NCBI RefSeq assembly: GCF_034522235.1
Contig: NZ_JAXHLN010000002.1
Span: 310,896 to 374,895, forward strand
Length of the DNA: 64,000 bases
Direction: 5' to 3'
Origin: Thiohalophilus sp.
Lineage (GTDB): Bacteria; Pseudomonadota; Gammaproteobacteria; UBA6429; Thiohalophilaceae
This document shows positions 52,438 through 62,050 of this stretch, in pieces. Position numbers and translations under genes: made by a program. Within the stretch, counting starts at the first letter, position 1, and the number at the start of each line of letters is the position of its first letter. The notes beneath the pieces were generated by a model, which did not search any database, was not told where the DNA came from, and saw only the letters and a program-made list of their open reading frames with translations.

Positions 52438-52515
52438 GGTCACGGCGACGAGCTGACCACCGCCGCCGGTGGCAGTCCTTCCTCCATTTCTATTGGCGCG
52501 GTCTACAAGTTCTGA
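52438..52515 (+). pseudogene. C-terminal tail of an outer-membrane porin
   Basis: The frame reads GHGDELTTAAGGSPSSISIG then AVYKF and a stop at 52513. A last strand ending in Phe is the outer-membrane insertion signal of porins and FadL-like barrels. Everything before is missing or out of frame. The strong terminator 27 bases later belonged to this lost gene. Confidence 0.5.
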
Positions 52516-52542
52516 GGCCGATTTTCTCACCGCCCGCTACAG

Positions 52543-52577
52543 ACGGATCTGTCATCCCGTGACAGATCCGTGTTTTT
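52543..52577 (+). terminator. Rho-independent terminator after the porin tail
   Basis: ACGGATCTGTCA (52543-52554) pairs perfectly with TGACAGATCCGT (52560-52571) over a TCCCG loop, then GTTTTT. A textbook intrinsic terminator that now follows only a gene remnant. Confidence 0.92.
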
Positions 52578-52927
52578 ATCCTGGTACCCTCGCGCTGAAC
52601 GCGGTTACTGGTTGGCTTTTTTAGTCAATAAACTGAAGTTATCAAACAGCCACAATCCTGCACTTTCTGTAACACCTTATTCCCCGGTACTTTTTACTGA
52701 CTTGTGAACGCCCGTCTGGCGCCATGTTTGTGCCTTTATCATGTTGCACTGAAAGTGATGACTTCCGTCGCACTGCAGGCCATAAACAATATTTTTTAGC
52801 CGTCAGCGAGTTTGTACGCTAGTTTTAGGGCTAAGAAAATTCAGCGCGTTACCGGCCCCGGGCCGCACCGAATGCTTTCGGCCGCGGGACGGAGAGTACA
52901 CGTCAAATAATTACAGGAGGTCGCACT

Positions 52928-53968
52928 ATGGATCACGCTGCACTGAAACAGACCGCCCGTGCCATGGTGGCACCCGGTCAGGGCATTCTGGCGATGGATG
53001 AAAGCAACCCCACCTGCGGCAAGCGCCTGCAGTCCGTGGGCGTCGAGAATACCGAGCCCAACCGGGTTGCCTACCGGGATTTGCTGCTCGGTACGCCGGG
53101 GCTGGGTGACTATATCAGTGGCGCCATTTTGTACGATGAGACCATCCGCCAGAAAAATCCGGCGGGGCGCGCCTTTACTGAATTGATGCAAGAACAGGAC
53201 ATTATTCCGGGCATCAAGGTCGATACCGGGGCCAAGGAACTGGCACTGCATCCGGGGGAGAAGGTGACCGAAGGGCTGGATGGCCTGCGTGAACGGCTGG
53301 AAGAATATCGGGGGTTCGGTGCACGGTTTTGCAAGTGGCGTGCGGTGATTACCATCGACACGAACAAAGGCTTGCCGAGCCGTGCCTGCATGGAAGCCAA
53401 TGCCCATGCGCTGGCCCGTTATGCGGCCCTCTGCCAGGAAGCCGGGTTGGTGCCGATCGTCGAGCCCGAAGTGTTGCTTGATGGCAGCCATTCCATCGAG
53501 GACAGTTTTGCCATCACCCGGGAGACCCAGCACACGGTCTTCGAACAGCTTTATCAGCAGAATATTTTCTTCGAAGGGATGGTGCTTAAGCCCAGCATGG
53601 TGATCAGCGGCAAGGATAACGCCAAACAGGCGGGTGTCCAGGAAGTGGCCGATCGTACCGTCGAATGCCTGCAACAGACAGTGCCTGCGGCCGTGCCGGG
53701 TATTGCCTTTCTCTCCGGCGGTCAGAGCGACGAGCATGCCACGCAACACCTGAATACCATGAATAGGCTGGCTGAGGAGTTAGCCTTGCCCTGGCAGCTC
53801 ACTTTCTCCTACGCCCGTGCCCTGCAGCATCAGGCATTAACTACATGGAAGGGCGATCCCGCCCAGATCGATGCTGCTCGCAAGGCATTACTACATCGCG
53901 CTAAACTGAATTCGCTGGCAAGTAAAGGCGAATACAAGGATGAAATGGAACGGCAGGAAGCCGCCTGA
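52928..53968 (+). CDS. Eukaryotic-type class I fructose-bisphosphate aldolase
   Basis: 346 residues: MDHAALKQTARAMVAPGQGI opens a standard class I aldolase. LAMDESNPTCGKRLQSVG, KWRAVITID, EPEVLLDGSHS, Schiff-base Lys in GMVLKPSMVISGKD, FLSGGQSDEHATQHLN and SYARALQHQAL. It cleaves or forms fructose-1,6-bisphosphate without metal. Ribosome site AGGAGG. A strong terminator follows 29 bases after the stop. Confidence 0.93.
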   Translation: MDHAALKQTARAMVAPGQGILAMDESNPTCGKRLQSVGVENTEPNRVAYRDLLLGTPGLGDYISGAILYDETIRQKNPAGRAFTELMQEQDIIPGIKVDTGAKELALHPGEKVTEGLDGLRERLEEYRGFGARFCKWRAVITIDTNKGLPSRACMEANAHALARYAALCQEAGLVPIVEPEVLLDGSHSIEDSFAITRETQHTVFEQLYQQNIFFEGMVLKPSMVISGKDNAKQAGVQEVADRTVECLQQTVPAAVPGIAFLSGGQSDEHATQHLNTMNRLAEELALPWQLTFSYARALQHQALTTWKGDPAQIDAARKALLHRAKLNSLASKGEYKDEMERQEAA

Positions 53969-53997
53969 ACGGGACCGACAATCGTGTCTCAGGGCCT

Positions 53998-54033
53998 GGC
54001 CGGACGGTGATGACGCCACCGTCCGGCCTTTTT
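53998..54033 (+). terminator. Rho-independent terminator of the aldolase gene
   Basis: GGCCGGACGGTG (53998-54009) and CACCGTCCGGCC (54017-54028) form a perfect 12-bp stem, followed by TTTTT. Confidence 0.95.
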
Positions 54034-54044
54034 GATGTGGCCCA

Positions 54045-54407
54045 CTAATTGTTTTGTGACGGGAGAAGTGTTGCTTTACCCTGTGAGGCAGAGGCATGGG
54101 TATCGGCCGATGAAACGACCGTATCGGCGGCAACTTTGAGCTGATACTTGCCAATACTTAGTGTGTCACCGGCTTGCAGTACATGCATGTTAACCCTTTT
54201 GCCGTTTACATAGGTGCCATTGGTACTGCCGAGATCTTCGATGTGGGTGGCACTGAAATAGGTGACGATTTGGGCGTGATGTTTGCTGACGGTTTTGTCA
54301 TTGAGTCGAACGGTATTGTCTCCTGCGCGGCCGATGGTGAGTGTACCGGCGAAAACCTCGAACACATTGATCTCTTCGCTGTTATATAGCACTGAGATTC
54401 TGGCCAT
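54045..54407 (-). CDS. FHA-domain protein
   Basis: 120 residues, essentially one forkhead-associated domain: LTIGRAGDNTVRLNDKTVSK HHAQI, then EDLGSTNGTYVNGKRVN. It binds phosphothreonine on partner proteins; no kinase or partner gene is next to it. Start at MARISVLYNSEEIN; the upstream Met is weaker. Confidence 0.9.
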   Translation of the reverse strand: MARISVLYNSEEINVFEVFAGTLTIGRAGDNTVRLNDKTVSKHHAQIVTYFSATHIEDLGSTNGTYVNGKRVNMHVLQAGDTLSIGKYQLKVAADTVVSSADTHASASQGKATLLPSQNN

Positions 54408-54797
54408 GGTTTTACCCCGTTCCACCGGTTACTAAATAATAATGGGTTGTTTCTGACTGCCTGATGACAGCTCGTTACCACCATTATACGCTTTTGTGTA
54501 AAAAATAAAAATCAGGGTAATTACCTAATGGATAACGGGTATCCCTGCTCCGGGAATCAGGGTCGGGTTGAGCGGTTTTCGAAAGTCTGGCTGTGGAGTC
54601 ATCGGCATTGTGATGGTCGCCGGGACTTGTAAATTGTGTCAAAAATCCTACAAAATAACTATTGAATTGATGAGATGTCGCTTGTGTTCGTTAAGGTGAA
54701 TTTAACTTAGTGTTTTGTAAGGTGTTACGATGAGTCAGTATCACGACGGTGAGCCTGCAGAGCAGGCGCCCGGGCCTGTGGAATCAGAAACTGGCCG
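54408..54797. other. Stretch upstream of the FHA gene and the GspE remnant
   Basis: No complete gene. A short frame opens at 54730 (MSQYHDGEPAEQAPGPVESE, ribosome site AAGGTG) and stops at about 54861, overlapping the start of the GspE-like remnant in another frame. This may be the remains of the same or an adjacent gene after a frameshift. Confidence 0.4.
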
Positions 54798-55079
54798 CGT
54801 ACTCTGCATACTCCGCTTGTTCAGGAACTTCTTGCCGTCATCGAGCAAGGTTATGATCTGAGTGGTCAGGATATTTTCTCAACCCTGGTACTGGTGATCG
54901 CTCAGCGTCTGGTCCGGAAATTGTGCCCGCATTGCAAGGTACAGGGTGAACCCGGGGAGACAGAACAGAAGTGGCTGAAAAACTGGTGGACATCCTTATT
55001 TTGCCGTTTGGTCAGCCGCTCCCCGAAGTCGGGGATCAGCTGCCCTTGCAGGTGGAGTATTATGATGATGGTGATATAA
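54798..55079 (+). pseudogene. GspE/PilB-type secretion ATPase, C-terminal remnant
   Basis: The frame reads TLHTPLVQELLAVIEQGYDL then STLVLVIAQRLVRKLCPHCK. The AQRLVRRLCPHC motif is the C-terminal zinc segment of type II secretion/type IV pilus ATPases. Walker boxes are absent and the segment before it does not fit the family well, so most of the gene is lost. Downstream codons (VQGEPGETEQKWLKN...) drift into an unrelated frame. Not functional. Confidence 0.5.
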
Positions 55080-55135
55080 GATACCGCTGGTCGGATAAAC
55101 TCAGAAACCAGGGGAAACCGGCCTTGGCGGGATAG
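54971..55135 (+). CDS. Small hypothetical ORF overlapping the GspE remnant
   Basis: A GTG-started 54-residue frame reads VAEKLVDILILPFGQPLPEV ... VEYYDDGDIRYRWSDKLRNQ ... stop at 55133. It has natural-looking composition, but no clear ribosome site and no recognised family. It could be the tail of a lost gene. Confidence 0.25.
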   Translation: MAEKLVDILILPFGQPLPEVGDQLPLQVEYYDDGDIRYRWSDKLRNQGKPALAG

Positions 55136-55181
55136 CTAAGGAGCAAGTCGTCTATTTCTGACAGTTATCCGTCTGGATTGC

Positions 55182-56390
55182 TTAAAATGACAGCTCTTCA
55201 ACATCAATACCGTATTCGCCATCGGCGAGCGTTTTGACAATTCTCACCGGCGTATCATTGTGGCTATAATTATCCAGATTGATTAAGGCAAAGTTGCCAT
55301 AAGGCTGTTTATCCGGATCAAGTAGCAAGATGATATCCGGCCTGAGATTCTGACCGGATTTCTGGGCTTTGACGATACCAACCTCACCGGAGCTCAGCTC
55401 AACCAGCGAGCCGGTCGGATAAGTACTCAGGGTCTGGATAAAGTATTCCACCAGCATTTCATCGAATAACCGTCCTCTCTGGTTATAGAGCATCTCTTCG
55501 GCTTTCGAGGGCGAGATGGCTTGTGCATACGGCCTGGGGCTGGTCACTGCAACATACTGGTCGATGATGCCGGCAATCTGTCCAAACAGAGGAATGTGCG
55601 CGCCTTTGAGGCCATCCGGATAGCCGCAGCCATCAAGTCGCTCGTGATGAGTCCGGACAATGTCCAGGACGCCCGAAGGATAACTGGTGTTGTCCTGGAT
55701 GTGCTTCAGACCGAGATCAACATGGCTTTTCATCTTCTCCCATTCTTCATTGGTGAGACGTTCAGATTTATGCAAGAGTTCTGTCGGCAAGCTGAGTTTA
55801 CCGATATCCATCAGCATGCAGCCAATCGCCAGATTTTGCAGCTCTTCTTCCACTATACCCAGCTTTCTGCCCAGGGCGGTTGCCCAGACGGCCGAGGTGA
55901 GTGAGTCCTTGTACAAGAAAGAGTCGAATTTTTTGAGTCGCGTCAGCCAGATATAGGCGTCAGGAGTCTTGGTGACGCTTTGCACCAGATTCTCAGCAGG
56001 TTGTTTGAAAAGTTCAAACGGTAAGGTTCCTCCCGAGCGAATGAGTGACTCGACTTCGGTGAAAACTTCGGAGAAGACCTGATGAGAATTCTGGATTTTT
56101 TTGATCTCATCATCGACGTTTGTCTTATCCGTATAGCTTGTCTGATGAAGAACGTCCGTCTCTGTTAAAGGCTCGGGCTGATCGGAATCCCTTCTTCTGG
56201 TGAGCTCGATTTCCTCATCGGGTACGATTACGTAAACATGCCGGCTGTGACGACGCAGCTCATCAATGTCGTCCTGATTGTTAATGACGAAGCCCTGAAA
56301 CATGAAAGGTGTTTCGACCCAGGGGCGATCCAGACTGGAGACATACATGCCGATTTCGACGTGATCTGACGGGATTTTTTTAATTGGCAT
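55182..56390 (-). CDS. HD-GYP-like protein with degenerate HD site
   Basis: 402 residues. DUF3391-type N-terminus (IKKIPSDHVEIGMYVSSLDR) then an HD-GYP domain: ALGRKLGIVEEELQNLAIGC MLMDIGKLSLPTELL and VRTHHERLDGCGYPDGLKGA. The GYP motif and HH pair are intact, but the HD dyad reads MD, and the earlier helix (YKDSLTSAV) has Asp where a metal-binding His is usual. Two metal ligands are therefore lost and c-di-GMP hydrolysis is doubtful; it may be a c-di-GMP-binding sensor. It is a single gene on the minus strand. Confidence 0.85.
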   Translation of the reverse strand: MPIKKIPSDHVEIGMYVSSLDRPWVETPFMFQGFVINNQDDIDELRRHSRHVYVIVPDEEIELTRRRDSDQPEPLTETDVLHQTSYTDKTNVDDEIKKIQNSHQVFSEVFTEVESLIRSGGTLPFELFKQPAENLVQSVTKTPDAYIWLTRLKKFDSFLYKDSLTSAVWATALGRKLGIVEEELQNLAIGCMLMDIGKLSLPTELLHKSERLTNEEWEKMKSHVDLGLKHIQDNTSYPSGVLDIVRTHHERLDGCGYPDGLKGAHIPLFGQIAGIIDQYVAVTSPRPYAQAISPSKAEEMLYNQRGRLFDEMLVEYFIQTLSTYPTGSLVELSSGEVGIVKAQKSGQNLRPDIILLLDPDKQPYGNFALINLDNYSHNDTPVRIVKTLADGEYGIDVEELSF

Positions 56391-56817
56391 GTGCTTACTC
56401 TATGGGAAGTTATACAAAAATCAATGAATTATGTGACAAATTCCAGGCGATAGTAAAGCCCGGGAACAGGTAAGGGGTGCCGGTGAACCCGCTCAGGAAG
56501 AGGCGCGGCCAAAAATAACGATTCGGGTTGCTTCGAGGCGTTGCGTGTCGACCCTGAACGCGGGTCAACCAGGCAGGGCGATGCCGGCTGATACCTAAAA
56601 TCCATTATATATCAAAGAGTTATATACCACGGTTGCCGGAGGCCGGGCAGGCAGGAGGTAATGCTGGCAGGCTGAGCAATCTGCATCTATCTTTAATTTA
56701 TAAGATAGATGATGGTACTTATAAGAACCATGCCTAAGCCGATAATTCAATCTGACCACCATGCTGGTTGATGGCAGCGAGCCGATATTACCCAAATTTG
56801 CCGTAAGGAAAATCGAG
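56391..56817. other. Divergent promoter region between the HD-GYP gene and aceA
   Basis: No gene seen. It contains A/T-rich runs and several short inverted repeats, none convincing as terminator or operator. It should hold both divergent promoters. Confidence 0.45.
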
Positions 56818-58149
56818 ATGAAAACACGCGAGGAACAGATTTGTGAGCTTGAACAGGAGTGGGTGCAAAACCCCCGTTGGACAGATGTAAAGCGAGGTTA
56901 TACGGCCGCCGATGTGGTGCGCCTGCGCGGCTCAATACAGCCGGAATTTACCTATGCACGGCAGGGCGCCGATAAACTCTGGCGCCGAATACACGGTGAA
57001 GCGAAAAAAGGCTACGTCAATTGTATGGGGGCGATTACCGCGGGGCAGGCCATGCAACAGGCCAAGGCCGGCGTCGAGGCCATCTATCTGTCCGGTTGGC
57101 AGGTGGCAGCCGATGGCAATACCTCGGAGACCATGTACCCGGATCAGTCGCTCTACGCCTATGATTCAGTGCCGACCATGGTTCGGCGTATTAACAATAC
57201 CTTCAAACGGGCTGACGAAATCCAGTGGGCGAAAGGCGTGGGGCCGGGGGATACGGATTATATTGACTATTTTTTGCCAATCGTTGCCGATGCCGAGGCC
57301 GGTTTCGGGGGCGTTCTCAACGCGTTTGAGCTGATGAAAAACATGATTGCCGCCGGTGCTGCCGGGGTGCATTACGAGGACCAGCTGGCTGCCGTCAAAA
57401 AATGCGGTCATATGGGCGGCAAGGTACTGGTACCCACCCAGGAGGCGATTCACAAACTCATTGCCGCACGGCTGGCCGCCGATGTCTGCAATGTGCCGAC
57501 GGTCGTGCTCGCGCGCACCGATGCCGAGGCAGCCAATTTGCTGACTTCCGATATCGACCCGCATGACCAGCCATTTTTAACCGGCGACCGCACTGCCGAG
57601 GGCTTTTATCGGGTCAAAAACGGACTGGAACAGGCCATCTCGCGCGGCGTCTCCTATGCCCCCTACGCCGACATGGTGTGGTGTGAGACCGGGAAGCCCG
57701 ATCTCGGCTTTGCGCGTGAATTTGCGCAGGCGGTACTGGCGGAAAATCCCAACAAGTTGCTGGCCTATAACTGTTCACCCTCCTTTAACTGGCGCAAGAA
57801 TCTGGACGAGAAAACAATCGCCCGTTTTCAGGACGATCTGGCCGAGCTGGGCTACAAATATCAGTTTATCACCCTGGCCGGCATTCACAGTATGTGGTTT
57901 AACATGTTCGATCTGGCTTATGACTATGCCCGTGGTGAGGGTATGAAACATTATGTTGACAAAGTGCAGCAGCCGGAGTTTGCCGCGCGCGAGAAAGGTT
58001 ATACATTCGCTTCGCATCAGCAGGAAGTGGGTGCGGGTTATTTCGATGATGTCACCAGCACAATCCAGGGTGGATTTTCCTCGGTCACAGCGCTGACCGG
58101 ATCAACCGAAGAGGAGCAGTTCGACGACTCGAAAAACACCAGATCCTGA
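56818..58149 (+). CDS. aceA: Isocitrate lyase
   Basis: 443 residues from the ATG after AAGGAA. Splits isocitrate to succinate and glyoxylate (first step of the glyoxylate shunt). [23 protein letters not shown] N-terminus, [10 protein letters not shown], the [14 protein letters not shown] signature with the catalytic Cys, and the PSFNW loop. aceK follows, but malate synthase is not in the window. Usual length for the short bacterial form. Confidence 0.97.
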   Translation: MKTREEQICELEQEWVQNPRWTDVKRGYTAADVVRLRGSIQPEFTYARQGADKLWRRIHGEAKKGYVNCMGAITAGQAMQQAKAGVEAIYLSGWQVAADGNTSETMYPDQSLYAYDSVPTMVRRINNTFKRADEIQWAKGVGPGDTDYIDYFLPIVADAEAGFGGVLNAFELMKNMIAAGAAGVHYEDQLAAVKKCGHMGGKVLVPTQEAIHKLIAARLAADVCNVPTVVLARTDAEAANLLTSDIDPHDQPFLTGDRTAEGFYRVKNGLEQAISRGVSYAPYADMVWCETGKPDLGFAREFAQAVLAENPNKLLAYNCSPSFNWRKNLDEKTIARFQDDLAELGYKYQFITLAGIHSMWFNMFDLAYDYARGEGMKHYVDKVQQPEFAAREKGYTFASHQQEVGAGYFDDVTSTIQGGFSSVTALTGSTEEEQFDDSKNTRS

Positions 58150-58195
58150 GGGCGTAAACACCGGGCCAGACAACCGGAACCGGCCTCTGCACTCC

Positions 58196-59896
58196 GTGCC
58201 GACAGATGGTGCAGGCAAACCGCTGGTGACGGAAATTGCCGAGACAATTCTGGAAGGATTTAACCGGCATTTTGTTATTTTCCGTGATATGACCCGTGAA
58301 GCACGCGATAACTTCATTAACGGCGACTGGATGGCCAGCCGGCATGCGGCAATCCGCCGTATTAATCTGTATGACAATCGGGTTCGTGAGGCGATCAGGG
58401 AACTGCGTCAACGATTTGATGTTGATGTGCTCAATGCCGAATTATGGCAGGAGATCAAGTTCCATTATATGGGGCTGCTTTACGGCCATCGTCAACCGGA
58501 GCTTGCCGAAACATTCTACAATTCCGTTTTTGTCGGGCTGTTCGAGCGGCATTATTACAATAATGATTTTATATTTGTTCGTCCCTCGGTCTCCACGGAG
58601 CGCCTGGACAGTGATGATCCGGTCTATCACAGTTTCTACCCGTTGCGGGAAGGCTGGCGCGCGACGTTGCTGAAAATTTTACAGGAGGCCGATATAGGTT
58701 TGCCCTTTGGCGATCTGCATGCGGATCTGCGCCAAATAACCAGGGATATCCGTCAACACTCCAGTCTGCCGCGGAAATTGGCGCGGCATTTTCAAGTCCA
58801 GATGTTGCATCAGCCGTTTTATCGCAATCGCACGGCCTATCTGGTCGGGCGAATTATTAATGGGCCGGATCGCCTGCCGTTTATTTTGCGTATCCGACGC
58901 AATACAAATGGCACAGCATATGTCGAAAGACTCGTCTGTGAGCGTGATGAGGTGGCCAGCATGTTCACCTCGGCACGAGCCTATTTTCTGGTTGATACCG
59001 AGGTGCCATCCGCGCTGATTCGTTTTCTTCTGGGATTTCTGCCGGAGAAGACCGCCGCCGATCTGTACACCCAGATCGGGTTTCACAAGCAGGGTAAGGC
59101 GGAGTTCTATCGTGATTTCCTCGATCATCTGCAACGTTCATCGGATCCGATCGAGACTGCGCCGGGTAGCAGGGGCATGGTCATGGTGGTATTCACTCTC
59201 CCGTCCTATCCCTATGTTTTCAAACTGATTCGTGATGAGTTTCGGCCCCCGAAGGATACCACCCGCCAGAAGGTTATCGACCGCTATCATATGGTCAAGC
59301 AGCATGATCGTGTCGGCAGACTTTCCGATGCCTGGGAATTCTCCTATACGGCTTTTCCGTTGCAGCGGTTTACTCCCGAGCTGCTGGAAGAGCTGTATAC
59401 CGAGGCGCCATCGCAAATATCGGAAGAAGATAACCAGTTGGTTGTAAAACATCTGTTTATCGAACGCCGTCTTGAACCGTTCAACCTGTATCTTAAACAT
59501 GTCAATGGCGGGGGACTACGCCATGTACTACAGGACTATGGCGACGCTATCCGGGATATTGCCGCAGCCGGTATATTTCCTGGCGATTTGCTGCCTAAAA
59601 ATTTCGGTATCACCAGCTATGGCCGGGTGATTTTTTACGATTATGACGAAATCCAGCCGCTGCTTGAATGCAATTTCCGCAAGATTCCACCTCCCCGTTA
59701 CCCCGAGGATGAACTTGCCTCCGAGCCATGGTATTCTGTCGGTCCGAATGACGTTTTTCCGGAAGAATTTGCGACTTTTCTGTTCCCCGATCCTGTACAG
59801 CGAGAGTTATTTGAACAACTGCATCCCGAATTGCTTGATGCGGAATACTGGAAAAAGCTCCAGCATTACGTCGCTGAAGAACGTTTTCCTGAATAA
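58196..59896 (+). CDS. aceK: Isocitrate dehydrogenase kinase/phosphatase
   Basis: 566 residues, GTG start, 46 bases after aceA and same strand (aceA-aceK operon). Kinase-like core: MVMVVFTLPSYPYVFKLIRD (ATP-binding, catalytic Lys), GDLLPKNFGITSYGRVIFYD YDE (HRD/DFG equivalent) and an AceK-type regulatory N-terminus (AETILEGFNRHFVIFRDMTR). It phosphorylates and dephosphorylates isocitrate dehydrogenase, steering isocitrate into the shunt. The start is unsure since no ribosome site is visible. Confidence 0.96.
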   Translation: MPTDGAGKPLVTEIAETILEGFNRHFVIFRDMTREARDNFINGDWMASRHAAIRRINLYDNRVREAIRELRQRFDVDVLNAELWQEIKFHYMGLLYGHRQPELAETFYNSVFVGLFERHYYNNDFIFVRPSVSTERLDSDDPVYHSFYPLREGWRATLLKILQEADIGLPFGDLHADLRQITRDIRQHSSLPRKLARHFQVQMLHQPFYRNRTAYLVGRIINGPDRLPFILRIRRNTNGTAYVERLVCERDEVASMFTSARAYFLVDTEVPSALIRFLLGFLPEKTAADLYTQIGFHKQGKAEFYRDFLDHLQRSSDPIETAPGSRGMVMVVFTLPSYPYVFKLIRDEFRPPKDTTRQKVIDRYHMVKQHDRVGRLSDAWEFSYTAFPLQRFTPELLEELYTEAPSQISEEDNQLVVKHLFIERRLEPFNLYLKHVNGGGLRHVLQDYGDAIRDIAAAGIFPGDLLPKNFGITSYGRVIFYDYDEIQPLLECNFRKIPPPRYPEDELASEPWYSVGPNDVFPEEFATFLFPDPVQRELFEQLHPELLDAEYWKKLQHYVAEERFPE

Positions 59897-59928
59897 TAGC
59901 GGGTGCTAGCCAGACTAAGGGTATATTT

Positions 59929-60216
59929 GTGCGAAAGAAAACCGCCACCAATCCGAAAAAAATGCTGGCCAGGCATGACAAGCTTGTTCATTCGGAGGAT
60001 GTCAAGGTTGTCTCACATGTGCAGCGAGAGGAAGGTGAATGGATAATCAATACCGTGATGATTGAGGAGGTTGATGTTCCGTTTCGTTATAAGCGCAAGA
60101 AAAAATACAAGGACCTGACCGGCGCGCGAGTTAATCTGACCTATTACCCGGATCAAATAAGCGTAGCAGGCATAGAAATGGAAGTGATGAGCGTGGTCAG
60201 AATTAAAATCGCATAA
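59929..60216 (+). CDS. Conserved-looking small protein after aceK
   Basis: 95 residues (GTG start, AAGGG nearby): a basic N-terminus (RKKTATNPKKMLARHDKLVH), a middle (VVSHVQREEGEWIINTVMIE) and EVDVPFRYKRKKKYKDLTG. Composition is that of a small basic soluble protein. The family was not recognised. Same strand as aceK, 32 bases later. Confidence 0.6.
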   Translation: MRKKTATNPKKMLARHDKLVHSEDVKVVSHVQREEGEWIINTVMIEEVDVPFRYKRKKKYKDLTGARVNLTYYPDQISVAGIEMEVMSVVRIKIA

Positions 60217-60237
60217 TTCTGCTCTGGCTAAAAAACC

Positions 60238-60327
60238 TTACAGCACCTGTTGGGCCAGCCAGACAATCCCCCAGATTACTGAGATACAAATCAGGCATGC
60301 GAGCAGCAATTTTCCGGCTTTGGACAT
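60238..60327 (-). CDS. 29-residue single-helix membrane protein
   Basis: ATG at 60327 with GGAG at a 7-8-base spacing. The protein MSKAGKLLLACLICISVIWG ... is one hydrophobic helix after a short basic start and ends VWLAQQVL. Too short for most annotation pipelines. It is convergent with the gene at 59929; role unknown. Its ribosome site and charge bias make it credible. Confidence 0.5.
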   Translation of the reverse strand: MSKAGKLLLACLICISVIWGIVWLAQQVL

Positions 60328-60568
60328 GTAATACTCCGAGATTTAATTTCTCTGGTTTGTAGCACAATTTTGCGATATTGCATCCACCAGCATCCACCAG
60401 GAAGAGTATTTTTACTATCGCTAATATTGCCAATACCCTGACGGTTTGACATAAACTCTGAGGTTGTATCCACATATGCTGATGATTGCCCGGCCTGGGC
60501 GGTTTCAGTATGGTAGATGCAGCGGACCATTGTGAACCTGATGAAAATACAATAACAGGGGGGGGGTA

Positions 60569-62050
60569 ATGAGAGTTGCGGATACTGGTTTCAGTCGGCG
60601 GCAATTGATCGGGCTGGTGCTTGGCCCTTTGTTATTTGCACTAATGCTGTCGTTGCCTACCCCGGAGGGGATGTCACCCGAAGGCCAGAAGGCCGCGGCG
60701 GTCACCCTGTTGATGGCGACCCTGTGGATTACCGAAGCCATCCCGATTCCGGCTACCGCCTTGATTCCCATTGCTTTGTTTCCGTTACTGGGCGTGATGC
60801 CCACGGCGAAGGTCACGGCCTCCTACGCCAATCATCTGATTTATCTGTTCATGGGCGGTTTTCTGATCGCCATGGCGATCGAGCGCTGGGGACTGCACAA
60901 ACGTATCGCCCTGCAGACCATTCGCCTGGTCGGCACCACGCCGAGCCGGGTATTGCTGGGCTTTATGCTCGCGACGGCCTTTTTGTCCTGCTGGATCAGC
61001 AATACCGCCACCGCCATGTTGATGGTGACCATCGGCATCGCGGTTCTGCGCCAGTTATCGCCGGAACAGCCGGCGGAAGATGAAGCCCTGACACCGACCT
61101 GGTTTGGCATTTCACTGATGCTGGGCATTGCCTATGCCGCTTCCATCGGCGGGATCGCCACCCTGATCGGGACACCGCCCAATGCGATCCTCGCCGGCGT
61201 GGTGGAAAAACAGTACGGCTACAGCATCGGTTTTGCCGAGTGGATGCTGTTCGCCGCGCCCTTGTCGGTGGTAATGCTGTTTATTACCTGGTGGTTCCTG
61301 ACCCGGGTGGCGTTTCGCCAGACCATGGCCGAGGGATTAAGTGGGGGACGTCGTGTTATCCGCCAGCAACTGGATGAACTCGGGCCGATGAGCAGGCAGG
61401 AAAAGCGGGTGTTGATCGTGTTCGGTTTCGTGGTGCTGGTCTGGTTGTTTCGGGGCCTGATAAACGATATCCCGGCGCTGAGCGAGATCACCGACTCCAG
61501 TGTGGCGATCCTCGGCGCGTTGTTATTGTTTGTGATCCCGGCAGACATCAAAAAAGGGCAGTTTCTGCTCAACTGGAAAACCGCCGTGCGTATTCCCTGG
61601 GATATTATTATTCTGTTCGGCGGGGGTTTTGCCCTGGCCAGCGGCTTTGCTGCCAGTGGCCTCACCGAGTGGCTGGGGCAGCAATTGACCCTGTTACAGG
61701 GCGCGAACGTGGTTATCCTGGTGGGGGCGGTGGTCTTGCTGGTGATCTTCATGACGGAAGTCACCTCCAACACTGCGACCGCCTCGCTGTTATTACCGGT
61801 GATGTCCGGCTTCGCCCTGGCAGCGGAAATTGCACCGCTGGCGTTGATGGCCTCCGCGGCCCTGGCCGCCTCCTTTGCGTTTATGCTGCCGGTCGCCACC
61901 CCGCCCAACGCGATTGTGTTCGCCAGTCGGCAGGTGACGATTCCACAGATGGCACGGGTCGGCGTGTTATTGAATCTCATCGGTGCCGTACTGATTACCG
62001 GCTTTATTACACTGGTCTTGCCGTCGGTGCTGGAACTGGGTGTCAACTGA
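60569..62050 (+). CDS. DASS/SLC13-family sodium:anion symporter
   Basis: 493 residues, about 12 helices. Both SNT motifs are present: CWISNTATAMLMVTIGI and EVTSNTATASLLLPVMSGFA, plus LIGTPPNAILAGVV and VATPPNAIVFASRQVTI, the substrate/sodium sites. The family imports di- or tricarboxylates or sulfate with sodium; specificity unresolved. It has an unusually G-rich leader (GGGGGGGTAATG) before the start. Confidence 0.93.
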   Translation: MRVADTGFSRRQLIGLVLGPLLFALMLSLPTPEGMSPEGQKAAAVTLLMATLWITEAIPIPATALIPIALFPLLGVMPTAKVTASYANHLIYLFMGGFLIAMAIERWGLHKRIALQTIRLVGTTPSRVLLGFMLATAFLSCWISNTATAMLMVTIGIAVLRQLSPEQPAEDEALTPTWFGISLMLGIAYAASIGGIATLIGTPPNAILAGVVEKQYGYSIGFAEWMLFAAPLSVVMLFITWWFLTRVAFRQTMAEGLSGGRRVIRQQLDELGPMSRQEKRVLIVFGFVVLVWLFRGLINDIPALSEITDSSVAILGALLLFVIPADIKKGQFLLNWKTAVRIPWDIIILFGGGFALASGFAASGLTEWLGQQLTLLQGANVVILVGAVVLLVIFMTEVTSNTATASLLLPVMSGFALAAEIAPLALMASAALAASFAFMLPVATPPNAIVFASRQVTIPQMARVGVLLNLIGAVLITGFITLVLPSVLELGVN

